64,000 bases of DNA, from assembly GCF_003206615.1 (NCBI RefSeq), contig NZ_PZJW01000004.1, positions 481,083 to 545,082 on the forward strand, in the 5' to 3' direction. The translations under genes and the position numbers were made by a program. The notes beneath the pieces were generated by a model. That model was not told where the DNA came from. It did not search any database and worked only from the letters and a program-made list of their open reading frames with translations. Numbering within the stretch: position 1 is the first letter of the stretch; each line of letters starts with the position of its first letter. Below are positions 1 to 8,407 of the stretch, in pieces. The DNA is from Salinicola acroporae (GTDB lineage: Bacteria; Pseudomonadota; Gammaproteobacteria; Pseudomonadales; Halomonadaceae).

Positions 1-695
1 GCGTACTGATCGATTGCGGCGAGACCATCGACATCGAGGTCAACCGCTGGATAGAAGCCGCCGCCCTGGCCGTGCGGGCGGCGGGAATCGCTGGCGTGAT
101 CGGCATCGTGCCGACCTACCGTTCGCTGGCGATCGAGTACGACAGTGCGACGATCACCCAGCACGAGTTGATCGCGCGCCTCGATGCGCTGGCGGCGACA
201 CTGAGTGTCGGTCAGCGCCGCAGCCGACGCTGGCGAATTCCGGTCGTCTACGGCGGGGAGTTCGGGATCGATTTCGACGACTTCCGCCGCCGCCACGAGC
301 TCTCGCGCGATGAGCTCATTGCCCGCCATACGGCGCCGGATTACCGCGTGTTCATGATCGGGTTCATGCCCGGTTTCGCCTATCTGGGCGGCCTCGATCA
401 GCGCCTGCACACGCCGCGTCGCGACTCGCCGAGGACCAGGACGCCGGCCGGCAGCATCAGCGTCGGCGGCCAGCAGACCGCCTTCGCATCGGTGGAAGCG
501 CCCAGCGGCTGGCATCTGCTCGGTCGCACGCCCGTACGCAACTTCGTGGCCGGGCGAACCCCGCCGATCCTGGTCGAGGCCGGCGACTGCGTCCGTTTCG
601 ACGCGATCGACGGCGCACGCTTCGAGACGCTCCAGCAGGATCGTGACTGGCTTCCCGACTGGGAGTGGATCGAGAGTGGGGAGGCGATCCCATGA
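1..695 (+). CDS. pxpB: 5-oxoprolinase subunit PxpB (KipI family), 5' end cut by window edge
   Basis: This is the B subunit of the ATP-dependent 5-oxoprolinase, which opens pyroglutamate to glutamate in the cytoplasm together with PxpA and PxpC. The open frame runs in from the left edge (first full codon at base 3), so the N-terminus is missing and about 230 residues are visible. The GTG at 72 is internal, because family-like sequence (LIDCGETIDIEVN) precedes it. Family landmarks are VPTYRSLAIEYD, GFMPGFAYLGGLD and the glycine-rich PAGSISVGG, followed by PSGWHLLGRTP. The stop overlaps the pxpC start (ATGA at 692-695), which indicates translational coupling. The assignment rests on these motifs and on the adjacent pxpC. 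Confidence 0.93.
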   Translation, partial: VLIDCGETIDIEVNRWIEAAALAVRAAGIAGVIGIVPTYRSLAIEYDSATITQHELIARLDALAATLSVGQRRSRRWRIPVVYGGEFGIDFDDFRRRHELSRDELIARHTAPDYRVFMIGFMPGFAYLGGLDQRLHTPRRDSPRTRTPAGSISVGGQQTAFASVEAPSGWHLLGRTPVRNFVAGRTPPILVEAGDCVRFDAIDGARFETLQQDRDWLPDWEWIESGEAIP

Positions 696-1702
696 GCACC
701 GCGATGGGGGTTCCGGAATCGGGCGCCGGCGTGGCATTCATGGTCGAGGCGCCGGGCATGATGACGACGCTGCAGGATGCCGGACGCCTCGGGCAAGGCC
801 ATCTCGGGTTGCCGCCCTCGGGAGCGCTCGATGGCATGAGCCTGGGGCAGGCCAACGCCCTGGTCGGGAATGCGCCGAAGCCGGACACCCAGACGGGCCA
901 ACCCCAGGAGTTCGGCGCGCTGGAGATCACCCTGCTGGGCCCGCGCCTGCGGCTCTCGGGCGGCCGCTGCGTGGTCGCGGTCACCGGCGACGCGGAGGTG
1001 CTGGTCAATGGCCAGCGCGTCGAGACCTTTCGAGCCCTGGCGCTGGAGGCGGGCGACGAATTGCACGTCCGGCGCGTCATCTCCGGTGCCAGGGCCTATC
1101 TGGCGGTGGGCGGGGGCTTTGCCTCGACGCCGTTTCTCGGCAGCGTGTCGACGCTGGTGCGCGCCGGCGTCGGGGGCTTCGACGGGCGCGCTCTGGAGGC
1201 CGGCGACCGGCTTCCCCTGAGCGACCCGGCGGCCGGTATCGACCACGCCGGGCGCGCTGGGGAACGGCATCTGCCGCAGCGCGAGAAACGCCCCGTCCGG
1301 GTGGTGCTGGGACCGCAGTCGGGCGCCTTCTCCCATGCCGGTATCACCCGGTTCCTGACCGCCGAGTGGACGATCTCGACGCTCGCCGATCGCATGGGCT
1401 ATCGTCTCCAAGGCCCCGAGTTGAAAAGCCCCGCAGGGCACAACATCGTGTCCGATGCATTGCTGACCGGTAGCGTGCAGATTCCTGGCGACGGCCGGCC
1501 GATCATCGCCATGCACGACCGTGGCACCACCGGCGGCTACCCCAAGATCGCCACGGTGATCCGGGCGGATCTGGCTCGGCTCGGACAGATGAAGCCCGGC
1601 GATCGGCTGCGCTTCGAGGCGATCGACCCCGCCCATGCCGAAACCTTGTGGCGCGGGCGCCAGCGGGCCTTTCGTCGCTATCTGGCGGGACTTGCGACCT
1701 GA
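692..1702 (+). CDS. pxpC: 5-oxoprolinase subunit PxpC (KipA family, biotin-dependent-carboxyltransferase-like fold)
   Basis: PxpC is the C subunit of the three-part 5-oxoprolinase and is also known as the KipA or urea-amidolyase-like domain. The ATG at 692 overlaps the pxpB stop and follows a GGGGAGG ribosome site, so it is preferred to an in-frame upstream start at 665. The protein has 336 residues, usual for the family. Visible motifs are GMMTTLQDAGRLG near the N-terminus, LPPSGALDG, and a C-terminal GTTGGYPKIATV. The gene closes a pxpBC unit 57 bp before the GntR regulator. PxpA is encoded separately 3.2 kb downstream at 4902, an unusual split of the normally contiguous pxpABC set. Confidence 0.93.
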   Translation: MSTAMGVPESGAGVAFMVEAPGMMTTLQDAGRLGQGHLGLPPSGALDGMSLGQANALVGNAPKPDTQTGQPQEFGALEITLLGPRLRLSGGRCVVAVTGDAEVLVNGQRVETFRALALEAGDELHVRRVISGARAYLAVGGGFASTPFLGSVSTLVRAGVGGFDGRALEAGDRLPLSDPAAGIDHAGRAGERHLPQREKRPVRVVLGPQSGAFSHAGITRFLTAEWTISTLADRMGYRLQGPELKSPAGHNIVSDALLTGSVQIPGDGRPIIAMHDRGTTGGYPKIATVIRADLARLGQMKPGDRLRFEAIDPAHAETLWRGRQRAFRRYLAGLAT

Positions 1703-1707
1703 GTTAC

Positions 1708-1713
1708 GTATAC
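1708..1713. promoter_or_regulatory. GTATAC core upstream of the gntR gene, possible autoregulatory site
   Basis: GTATAC lies 47 bp upstream of the GntR-family start, in the short gap after pxpC. The same core is part of a 10-bp palindrome upstream of pxpA (4809-4818). FCD-type GntR regulators commonly bind short palindromes with such a centre. The assignment is an inference from the shared core only. Confidence 0.35.
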
Positions 1714-1759
1714 TCGAACATCGACGACGTTTAACCATTCACTGGCAGGGAACGCGGCA

Positions 1760-2437
1760 ATGCAAACGCTGGATATCGACCGCATACTGCAAGGGACGCG
1801 CATCCGGAGTCTGTCGGGCCAGGCCTATCAGCAACTGTTCGAGATGATTCAGTTGGGGCGCCTGCCGGCCGGTACGCTGCTGCAGGAGCGCAACCTGGCC
1901 GAAGCGCTCGATATTTCGCGCACGCCGGTGCGCGAGGCGCTGAGCCGGCTCGAGCATGAGGGCTTTGCGGTCCGCGTGGCCAGGGGGCAACTGGCGGTCA
2001 AGGCACCCTCGGTGCATGAATACATGGAGATCCTGCGGGTGCGGGCCCTGCTGGAGGGCGAGTCGGCGGGGCACGCCGCCCAACGCCTCGCCATCGAGGC
2101 TATCGATGTCCTGGTGCAGCAGGTGACCACGCTGCTGGAGACATCCGAGGAGGCCCGCACGTCGGAGCAGCTGCACCGGGTCGACGATGCCCTGCACAAC
2201 GGCATCGCGCTGGCCAGCGACAACCGGCTGCTGGCCCGGATGGTCGCCGACCTCCGCCTCAAGACTCGGGTATTCGATATGGCCCAGGTACCCGAGCGCT
2301 TCGAGCCCGGCTGCCACGAACACCTGGCCATTCTGGAACGGCTGCGGGCGCGGGACAGCCAAGGGGCGCGGGAGGCGATGGAGGCCCATATCGACAACGT
2401 CCGCCGGAGCATCATCAACCGTCTGGCGTATATCTGA
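1760..2437 (+). CDS. GntR family transcriptional regulator with FCD ligand-binding domain
   Basis: This 225-residue cytoplasmic repressor or activator has an N-terminal winged helix-turn-helix. The recognition region LQERNLAEALDISRTPVREA at residues 41-60 is the classic GntR signature. It is followed from about residue 80 by an all-helical FCD domain that senses a small carboxylate or amino-acid-like ligand. It sits between pxpBC and the convergent carbamoylase gene, whose stop is only 27 bp away. Shared GTATAC palindromes upstream of this gene and upstream of pxpA make it the likely regulator of the whole island. The ligand cannot be read from sequence; 5-oxoproline or a carbamoyl amino acid is a guess from context. 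Confidence 0.9.
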   Translation: MQTLDIDRILQGTRIRSLSGQAYQQLFEMIQLGRLPAGTLLQERNLAEALDISRTPVREALSRLEHEGFAVRVARGQLAVKAPSVHEYMEILRVRALLEGESAGHAAQRLAIEAIDVLVQQVTTLLETSEEARTSEQLHRVDDALHNGIALASDNRLLARMVADLRLKTRVFDMAQVPERFEPGCHEHLAILERLRARDSQGAREAMEAHIDNVRRSIINRLAYI

Positions 2438-2464
2438 CCCCAATTGCCACGCCGTGGTCGTCGT

Positions 2465-3718
2465 TCACGCCTGAATCAGCGCCGCTATCACTCGAACCCC
2501 CTCGGCAAAGTCCGCCAGGCGCATCGCCTCGTCGGGGTTGTGGCTGCCGTGCTGGTTGCGCACGAACAGCATCTGTGCCGGTATTCCCGCGTTGGCGAAG
2601 GTCGCCGCGTCGTGACCCGCGCCGCTTGGCAGCAGGCGATGGGCGATGCCGAGCTCCGAGGCTAGCGTCCGGCAACGCTCGGTCAGGGCGGGGCTCATCG
2701 GCGCCGGTTGACTGGCGGTGCGCGGGCCCAGGTCGAAGCGGACGCCGCGCTCGCGTGCGATCCGCTCGGCGGTCGCGAACAGGAAGCGCTCCAGATGGCC
2801 CAACGTCTCGGGGCTCTCGCTGCGTACGTCGAGACAGAAACCGACCTCTCCGGGAATCTTGCTGAAGGCGTGCTGCGCCGGCGGGGTCGCGATCTGGCCG
2901 ACGGTCAAGGTGGCGCTTAGGCCTCGTGTCTCGAGCGCGGCCCACTCCTGCTCCAGGGCCAGTGCCAGTTCGCAGAAAGCCATCAAGGCATCGTGGCGGT
3001 GCGCCCTGGCCACGGCGCCGGAGTGCCCCCACTCGCCGAGACAGCGGGCCTGGCGATAGCGGAAGCTGCCCGCGATCCCGGTGACGATCCCCAGGGCCAG
3101 CTCCTCCGTCTCCAGCGTGGGGCCCTGCTCGATGTGAAGCTCCAGCATGGCGTGCAGGGGGCGCTGCCCGAGCCAGCTATGGCCGGCCGACACCGCCTCG
3201 GGGTCGCCACCGCAGTCCCGCATGTGATCCCCGAGTGAGCGTCCGGTGTCGGCTCTCGTCACGTCCAGATCCTCGGCACGCAGTTGGCCCAGCGCCGATC
3301 GACTGCCGAGGTAGGAGGCGGGGAACCAGGTGCTCTCCTCGGCGCGAAACGCCGCCACGATGATGTCGCGTCGGGGCGTGACGCCCGCGCTCAGCAGCCC
3401 GGCGATCGCCGTGAAGCCGGCAACGACACCGGCGGCACCATCATAGTTGCCGCCCTGGGGGACGGAGTCGAGGTGCGAGCCGATCAGCCACGCGGGCAGG
3501 CTGCGGTCACGACCACGGCACACCGCAAAGTGGTTGCCGGCGACGTCGGCATGGATTTCCAGCCCCAGAGCCTCGGCGGTGTCGACGAACCGTTCGTGAG
3601 CGGTTTGCTCGCCGGGGCCGTAGGCATCCCGGGTGATGCCGACCTGCTGCGCATAGGGCGCGGCCAATTCGGTGAACAGCCGCTCTGCCAGGGCGATGTC
3701 GGGCAGGATATCGTTCAT
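2465..3718 (-). CDS. Zn-dependent hydrolase of the M20 hydantoinase/carbamoylase family (N-carbamoyl-L-amino-acid or allantoate amidohydrolase type)
   Basis: This 417-residue amidase removes a carbamoyl group from an N-carbamoyl amino acid or an allantoate-like ureido acid. Metal ligands of the M20 fold are recognisable: His82 and Asp93 in GSHLDSVPQGGNYDGAAG, Glu127/Glu128 in FRAEESTWFP, His195 in LELHIEQGP, and a C-terminal histidine in SGAGHDAATFA. The start overlaps the stop of the upstream dehydrogenase gene by four bases (ATGA at 3715-3718), so the two are co-translated. No hydantoinase or allantoinase gene is in view, so the carbamoyl substrate may be imported or made elsewhere. Which member of the family it is (AtzF/HyuC/AllC-like) cannot be fixed by motif reading. 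Confidence 0.88.
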   Translation of the reverse strand: MNDILPDIALAERLFTELAAPYAQQVGITRDAYGPGEQTAHERFVDTAEALGLEIHADVAGNHFAVCRGRDRSLPAWLIGSHLDSVPQGGNYDGAAGVVAGFTAIAGLLSAGVTPRRDIIVAAFRAEESTWFPASYLGSRSALGQLRAEDLDVTRADTGRSLGDHMRDCGGDPEAVSAGHSWLGQRPLHAMLELHIEQGPTLETEELALGIVTGIAGSFRYRQARCLGEWGHSGAVARAHRHDALMAFCELALALEQEWAALETRGLSATLTVGQIATPPAQHAFSKIPGEVGFCLDVRSESPETLGHLERFLFATAERIARERGVRFDLGPRTASQPAPMSPALTERCRTLASELGIAHRLLPSGAGHDAATFANAGIPAQMLFVRNQHGSHNPDEAMRLADFAEGVRVIAALIQA

Positions 3719-4698
3719 GAGGTCAACCTGTCGTTCCAGGCAGTGGGGTTGAGCATCTGGGTCGGCGCCTCTCCGCGACTGACGTCGATGACGTGTTGGG
3801 CGACCGCCCGCGCCGTGCGCGACATGCTGGCGGCGGTGGAGCCGCCGTTGTGGGGCGAGACGACGACATTGTCCAGTGCCAGCAGCGGATGATCGTAGGG
3901 CATCGGCTCGACGGCGAAGACATCCAGCCCGGCGCCCGCCAGGCGATTTGTCGCCAGCGCCTCGGCCAGAGCGATCTCGTCCACCGTGCCGCCACGGCCG
4001 GTATTGATCAATAGCGCCGAGGATTTCATCAATCCCAGTTCCCGGTCGCCGATGAGATTCCGGGTCCGCGCGTTGAGGCCGACATGCACCGACACCACGT
4101 CGGCGCGTGTCAGTAGCGCATCCAGCGAATCCACGCGCTCGGCGCCCACCTCGGCCAGGGCGCTATCCGGGGCGTTGGGCGAATAGGCGATCACGCGCAT
4201 GCCCAGCCCCGTCGCCATGCGGGCGGCGCGCTGGCCGATGTTGCCGAAGCCGACCACGCCGAAGGTGAGTCCGTCGAGTTCGAGCATCGGCACACTGTAT
4301 TTGAAGGCGAAGAAGTCGCCTTCCCGCACGGTACGGTCGGCCAGCGGCACTCGCTTGGCCGCGGCGAACATCAGCGAGATGGCCTGTTCCGCCACCGCCT
4401 GGGCGTTGCTGCCCGGCGTATTGGCGACGACGGTGCCATGATCCGTCGCGGCGGGAATATCGATTGCGTCGACGCCGACACCGTGGACGCCGATCACCTT
4501 GAGCCGGGGCGCACCTGCCAGCATGGCGCGATTGACTGCGGCGCTGCGCACGATCAGGGCGTCGGCATCGCCGAGTAGCGCCCCGACCGAGCCGGGATCG
4601 GCGGCCGGGGCGTCGATGACGCGGATGCCCGCCCGACGCAGTACGTCAACGCCGTCCTGGTGGATGGGTTGGGCGATCACGCAGGTGAAATCGGTCAC
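3715..4698 (-). CDS. D-isomer specific 2-hydroxyacid dehydrogenase (SerA/hydroxypyruvate reductase-like)
   Basis: This 327-residue NAD(P)-dependent oxidoreductase interconverts a 2-oxo acid and a D-2-hydroxy acid. The Rossmann motif GFGNIG sits at residues 150-155. The catalytic arginine/glutamate region is seen around LINTGRGGTVDEIAL and the catalytic histidine in SPHNGGS near residue 285. It lacks the ACT domain of full-length phosphoglycerate dehydrogenases. It is the first gene of a two-gene minus-strand unit with the carbamoylase and is divergent from pxpA, across a 203-bp gap that carries a palindrome. The pairing with an amidohydrolase and a nearby aminotransferase suggests it processes the 2-oxo acid left after deamination, which is an inference. 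Confidence 0.88.
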   Translation of the reverse strand: MTDFTCVIAQPIHQDGVDVLRRAGIRVIDAPAADPGSVGALLGDADALIVRSAAVNRAMLAGAPRLKVIGVHGVGVDAIDIPAATDHGTVVANTPGSNAQAVAEQAISLMFAAAKRVPLADRTVREGDFFAFKYSVPMLELDGLTFGVVGFGNIGQRAARMATGLGMRVIAYSPNAPDSALAEVGAERVDSLDALLTRADVVSVHVGLNARTRNLIGDRELGLMKSSALLINTGRGGTVDEIALAEALATNRLAGAGLDVFAVEPMPYDHPLLALDNVVVSPHNGGSTAASMSRTARAVAQHVIDVSRGEAPTQMLNPTAWNDRLTS

Positions 4699-4808
4699 GC
4701 AAAGCTCCTCGTATTGTTATTGATCGCGTCATGGATAAAGTGTCTCGCCACTCGCCGTCGGATCTTGTCGTTGGCGATGGCAAGGGGAATACGCGAATTG
4801 CATACTAT

Positions 4809-4818
4809 TGGTATACCA
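4809..4818. promoter_or_regulatory. 10-bp perfect palindrome TGGTATACCA in the divergent promoter region of pxpA and the dehydrogenase
   Basis: TGGTATACCA reads identically on both strands and lies in the 203-bp gap between the two divergent genes, 84 bp before the pxpA start. Its GTATAC centre is also present upstream of the gntR gene. It is the best candidate operator for the GntR/FCD regulator and could control both directions. Confidence 0.5.
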
Positions 4819-4901
4819 TGGCGCAAGGCCATACGACACCGCCTTGGTCGCTCGAGCGATCTTTCAACAACAAACGACGCAACGACTTCAGGAGACACGA
4901 G

Positions 4902-5708
4902 ATGAGTACCCGCGTGGACCTCAATTGCGATATGGGCGAGAGCTTTGCCGCCTGGCGCATGGGTGACGACCTCGCCATGCTCGATATCGTCACCACCGCG
5001 AACATTGCCTGCGGGTTTCACGCCGGCGACCCGATGGTGATGCACGAGACGCTGACCCAGGCGCGCGAGCGTGGCGTCCAGGTCGGCGCGCATCCGAGCT
5101 TCATGGATCTGGTCGGATTCGGACGGCGCCGGATCGAGGGCGAGACCCCGGCGGATCTGGAAAAGCAGTTGATTTATCAGATTGGCGCCATGCGCACCAT
5201 GGCCGAGGTGGTGGGCCACCCCATCCGCCACGTCAAGACGCATGGTTCGCTCGGCAACATGGCGGCCGAGGATCGGCAACTGGCGCTGGCCGTCTCCCGG
5301 GCGATCGTCGCCGTCGACCCCGCCCTGATCCATCTGGCCATGCCGGGCATGCAGACGTCGCTGACCGCGCAGGAACTGGGGCTGCAGGTGGGCAACGAGG
5401 TCTTCGCCGACCGAGCCTACGCCGACAACGGCAATCTGCTGTCGCGCAAGCTGCCCGGCGCGGTGATTCACGACCCCGACGTCGCTGCCGACCGGGTCCT
5501 GCGCATGCTCGAGGAGCAGGCCGTCACCACGGTTTCCGGCAAGCGCATCCCGCTCGAGATCGACAGTATCTGCGTTCATGGCGATACGCCTGGGGCCGTC
5601 GAGATGGCAGCCGTGCTGCGCCGGCGACTCGAGAACGCCGGCGTCGAGATCCGGCCGATGGCAGACATCGTCGCCGCCCGCCAACCGTCGGGAGGTCTCC
5701 GTCGATGA
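4902..5708 (+). CDS. pxpA: 5-oxoprolinase subunit PxpA (LamB/YcsF family)
   Basis: PxpA is the catalytic-type A subunit of the 5-oxoprolinase complex. The 268-residue reading starts at ATG 4902 behind AGGAG at 4890-4894. An in-frame upstream start at 4731 would run through the promoter region and is rejected. Landmarks are DLNCDMGESF at residues 4-13, IACGFHAGDP, GAHPSFMDLVGFGRR, HVKTHGSLGNM and a C-terminal ICVHGDTPGAVEMA, all typical of the YcsF fold. The stop overlaps the aminotransferase start (ATGA at 5705-5708). Separation from pxpBC by three genes is unusual, but all three subunits are present in this neighbourhood. Confidence 0.94.
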   Translation: MSTRVDLNCDMGESFAAWRMGDDLAMLDIVTTANIACGFHAGDPMVMHETLTQARERGVQVGAHPSFMDLVGFGRRRIEGETPADLEKQLIYQIGAMRTMAEVVGHPIRHVKTHGSLGNMAAEDRQLALAVSRAIVAVDPALIHLAMPGMQTSLTAQELGLQVGNEVFADRAYADNGNLLSRKLPGAVIHDPDVAADRVLRMLEEQAVTTVSGKRIPLEIDSICVHGDTPGAVEMAAVLRRRLENAGVEIRPMADIVAARQPSGGLRR

Positions 5709-6907
5709 TTCGATTGGCCGGACGTCTGTCCGTCGTTCGCCCCTCCGCTTCCATCGAAATCAGCGGTCGCGCCGCGACGATGCGGGCCGAGGGGATCGAT
5801 GTCATCTCGCTCTCCCAGGGCGAGCCCGATTTCGAGACGCCAGTTGCCATCCGCGAGGCCGCCAAGGCCGCGCTGGATGCGGGGGAGACTCGCTATACCG
5901 CCGTCGATGGCACGCCCGCGCTCAAGCGGGCTATCGTCGAGAAATTCCGCCGCGACAACGGCCTGGCGTACCGCACCGATGAAATCAGCGTCGGCGCCGG
6001 TGGCAAGCAGGTGATCTTCAACGCGCTGATGGCGCTGGTCGACCCGGGCGACGAGGTGATCTTCGCCGCGCCGCACTGGGTCTCCTACCCGGACATGGTG
6101 CGCCTGGCCGGTGGCACGCCGGTGGCGGTGCCTTGTCCGGCGGAGACCGGCTTCAAATTGACGCCGACGCAGCTTCAGGCCGCCATCACCCCGAAAACCC
6201 GCGTGCTGATCCTCAATTCACCCGGCAACCCGACCGGGGCCGGTTACACCCGCAGCGAGCTGGTCGCGCTGGCGGCGGTGCTGCTGGATCACCCCGATAT
6301 CGTCGTCCTGACCGACGATATCTACGAGTATCTCGTCTATGACGACTTCGAGTTCTGCACCCTGGCCGAGGTCGAGCCGCGGCTGAAATCGCGCACGCTG
6401 ACCATCAACGGTGTCTCCAAGGGCCACGCCATGACCGGTTGGCGGATCGGCTTCGGCGCCGGTCCGGCAGAGCTGATTCGGGCGATGGCGGTCATGCAGT
6501 CGCAGACGACCTCCAACCCGGCGTCGGTTTCCCAGGCGGCGGCGATCGCGGCACTCGCCCAGCCACCGGACGACATTCAGCGGCGCAATACGATATTTGC
6601 CGAGCGGCGCACGCGCTGTGCCGAGGCGATCAATGCGGTCGATGGGCTGGTCTGCCGACTGCCGGAGGGCGCGTTCTACCTGTTCCCGAACTGCGAAGGG
6701 CTGCTGGGACGCGAAACGCCAGAAGGCGTGAAGATCGAGGATGACCGGGCGCTGGCGCTCTATCTGCTCGAGTCCGCCCGGGTTGCTGTCGTGCCGGGCA
6801 GCGCCTTTGGTCTGCCCGGTCATTTCCGGATCTCCTTCGCCACCGGTACCGAGCCACTGCTCGAAGCCTGCCGCCGGATCGACGAGGCCTGCCAGGCGCT
6901 GCACTGA
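5705..6907 (+). CDS. Class I/II pyridoxal-phosphate aminotransferase (aspartate aminotransferase-like)
   Basis: This 400-residue PLP enzyme moves the amino group of an amino acid to a 2-oxo acid. The PLP lysine is Lys239 in INGVSKGHAMTGWR. Other family marks are NSPGNPTGAGY at 171-181, TDDIYEYL at 203-210 and the substrate carboxylate arginine in GHFRISFAT near the C-terminus. It is coupled to pxpA by a four-base overlap, so glutamate released from 5-oxoproline could be its amino donor. That link is inferred from context. A GC-rich hairpin follows 30 bp after the stop. Confidence 0.9.
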   Translation: MIRLAGRLSVVRPSASIEISGRAATMRAEGIDVISLSQGEPDFETPVAIREAAKAALDAGETRYTAVDGTPALKRAIVEKFRRDNGLAYRTDEISVGAGGKQVIFNALMALVDPGDEVIFAAPHWVSYPDMVRLAGGTPVAVPCPAETGFKLTPTQLQAAITPKTRVLILNSPGNPTGAGYTRSELVALAAVLLDHPDIVVLTDDIYEYLVYDDFEFCTLAEVEPRLKSRTLTINGVSKGHAMTGWRIGFGAGPAELIRAMAVMQSQTTSNPASVSQAAAIAALAQPPDDIQRRNTIFAERRTRCAEAINAVDGLVCRLPEGAFYLFPNCEGLLGRETPEGVKIEDDRALALYLLESARVAVVPGSAFGLPGHFRISFATGTEPLLEACRRIDEACQALH

Positions 6908-7233
6908 CTCGCCATCGTCAGGCGTCGATAACCGGAAGGGCGGCAGGATGACCTGCCGCCCCTTGGCGTCGTCTGCAAGCCTCGAGTCGGTCTCCAAGCA
7001 TCTGCGTACTGCCTGAACAATGCCTGCGCTCACCATACGGTGTTGACCAGCGACTGGAGCGCCAGCGCGGTCCGCTCTTGACTCCCTCCACCCTTGTCGC
7101 GCGCACTTCGTGCCGCGGCGCTGTCCACATCGTCGACCCTGACGATTTGTCGCCAATGCTTGCCTTGGCTGCGCGCCCCGGCCTGGCGGGGCCAGGTGCC
7201 GATATTATTGGCAGGTATCGGTGAGACACTACA
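6908..7233. other. 326-bp convergent intergenic region with one strong hairpin
   Basis: This gap lies between the aminotransferase and the convergent efflux adaptor gene. At 6938-6961 the arms GGGCGGCAGG and CCTGCCGCCC are perfect complements around the loop ATGA. The stem is not followed by a T-run in either direction, so it may be a Rho-assisted 3' end rather than a classic intrinsic terminator. No convincing ORF or RNA gene was seen in the rest. Confidence 0.5.
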
Positions 7234-8181
7234 CTAGATCCCGATCAACCCTTCCCACCACTGGCGAATCGGCTTCCACCAGCCGGGGGCGTCTTCGCGC
7301 TCGCGCCGGTCGCCGTCGAGATAGACGGTGGCGGTGAGACCGGCGGAGAGCTTGGTCCCTTCGGGAATGTCGTCGAGTGCGATACGCACCGGGATGCGCT
7401 GGGAGAGGCGAACCCAATCGAAGGAGGCGTTGACCGTGGCAAGCCCGTTCTGCTGGCTGCTCAAGCTGCTGTCGCTGATGCCGCGGGCGAAGCTGTCCAC
7501 ATGCCCCCATACGGGCCGGTCGCTGGAGAGTAGCTGGATCCTGGCGGGTGCGCCGATGTCGATGCGGTCCAGCTTGGTCTCCTCGAAATAGCCCAGCACG
7601 TAGAAACTGTGGGCGTCGACCAGGGTCATGGCATCCGTTCCCACGGTCACGTACTGGCCGGGGCGCAGCAGCAGGTTGGTGACGTAGCCGTCGACCGGCG
7701 CGCGCACGGTGGCGCGCTCCAGGTCCAGCTCGGCCTGATCGACCTCGACCTTGGCCTGCTCGACCGCGGCCTGGGCCGTGGCCAGCGAGAATCGGGCGTT
7801 GTCCTTGTCCTCCTGGGAGACGTAGTTCTTCAGTCGCTGGCGCCGACTATTGGCGGCCTGGGCCTCGTCACGCTTCTGCACCAGCTGGTGCAGGTTGGCC
7901 TGAGCCTCGTCCAGGGCCAGCCGGTAGCGCTGTTGATCGATGGTGAACAGCACGTCGCCTTTCGCCACCCGCTGGTTGTCGTGTACCTCGAGACTGTCGA
8001 CGAGCCCGGCGACATCGGTGCCGAGATTGACGACGTCGGCGCGGACTCGACCGTCGCGGGTCCACGGGTCGTGCATGTAGTGATTCCAGAGCTGGGCGAC
8101 GGCGACGATCGCCGCGACGACCAGGGCGAGGGTCAGCAGCAGCCGCACACTCCTGCGGAGTCCGTTAGGCCAGTTCATCAA
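7234..8181 (-). CDS. HlyD/EmrA-type periplasmic adaptor of an aromatic acid efflux pump (AaeA-like)
   Basis: This 315-residue membrane fusion protein links an inner-membrane FUSC pump to an outer-membrane channel. A single N-terminal membrane anchor spans about residues 11-32. It is followed by half of a lipoyl domain (VHDNQRVAKGDVLFTID), a helical hairpin with repeated alanine/glutamine residues (about 85-150), the returning lipoyl half (ERATVRAPVDGYVTNLLLRPGQYV) and a beta-barrel. It is the last gene of a three-gene minus-strand unit with a DUF1656 protein and a FUSC protein, the aaeB-aaeX-aaeA arrangement. No LysR-type regulator of the aaeR kind is adjacent. The substrate is probably a hydroxylated aromatic acid but is not determined. 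Confidence 0.88.
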   Translation of the reverse strand: MMNWPNGLRRSVRLLLTLALVVAAIVAVAQLWNHYMHDPWTRDGRVRADVVNLGTDVAGLVDSLEVHDNQRVAKGDVLFTIDQQRYRLALDEAQANLHQLVQKRDEAQAANSRRQRLKNYVSQEDKDNARFSLATAQAAVEQAKVEVDQAELDLERATVRAPVDGYVTNLLLRPGQYVTVGTDAMTLVDAHSFYVLGYFEETKLDRIDIGAPARIQLLSSDRPVWGHVDSFARGISDSSLSSQQNGLATVNASFDWVRLSQRIPVRIALDDIPEGTKLSAGLTATVYLDGDRREREDAPGWWKPIRQWWEGLIGI

Positions 8182-8191
8182 GGTCTTTTCC

Positions 8192-8407
8192 TCATCCAGC
8201 GATCGGTAGCGAGCCCGTCAGGGCCAGCACCGACCACAACAGCAAAGCGTAGATCGCGATATCCGCGAGTACCGGTTGCCAGAACCAGTGATAGAGCCCC
8301 AGGCGCACGAAGACACGCCGGAGAATCAGGTAGAGTCCCAGCGCCACCAGGACCGGCACGGCCAGCGGCGGCATCAGAAATCCCAGGAAGGACCATTCAG
8401 CCAGCAT
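8192..8407 (-). CDS. DUF1656 small membrane protein (AaeX-like)
   Basis: This 71-residue, very hydrophobic protein has two predicted membrane helices (about residues 8-28 and 45-65). It matches the short DUF1656 proteins found between FUSC and HlyD genes in aromatic-acid efflux operons. It overlaps the 3' end of the FUSC gene by 11 bases and ends 10 bp before the adaptor start, so the three genes are one transcript. Its exact job is not known in the family; it may be a small pump subunit. Confidence 0.85.
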   Translation of the reverse strand: MLAEWSFLGFLMPPLAVPVLVALGLYLILRRVFVRLGLYHWFWQPVLADIAIYALLLWSVLALTGSLPIAG

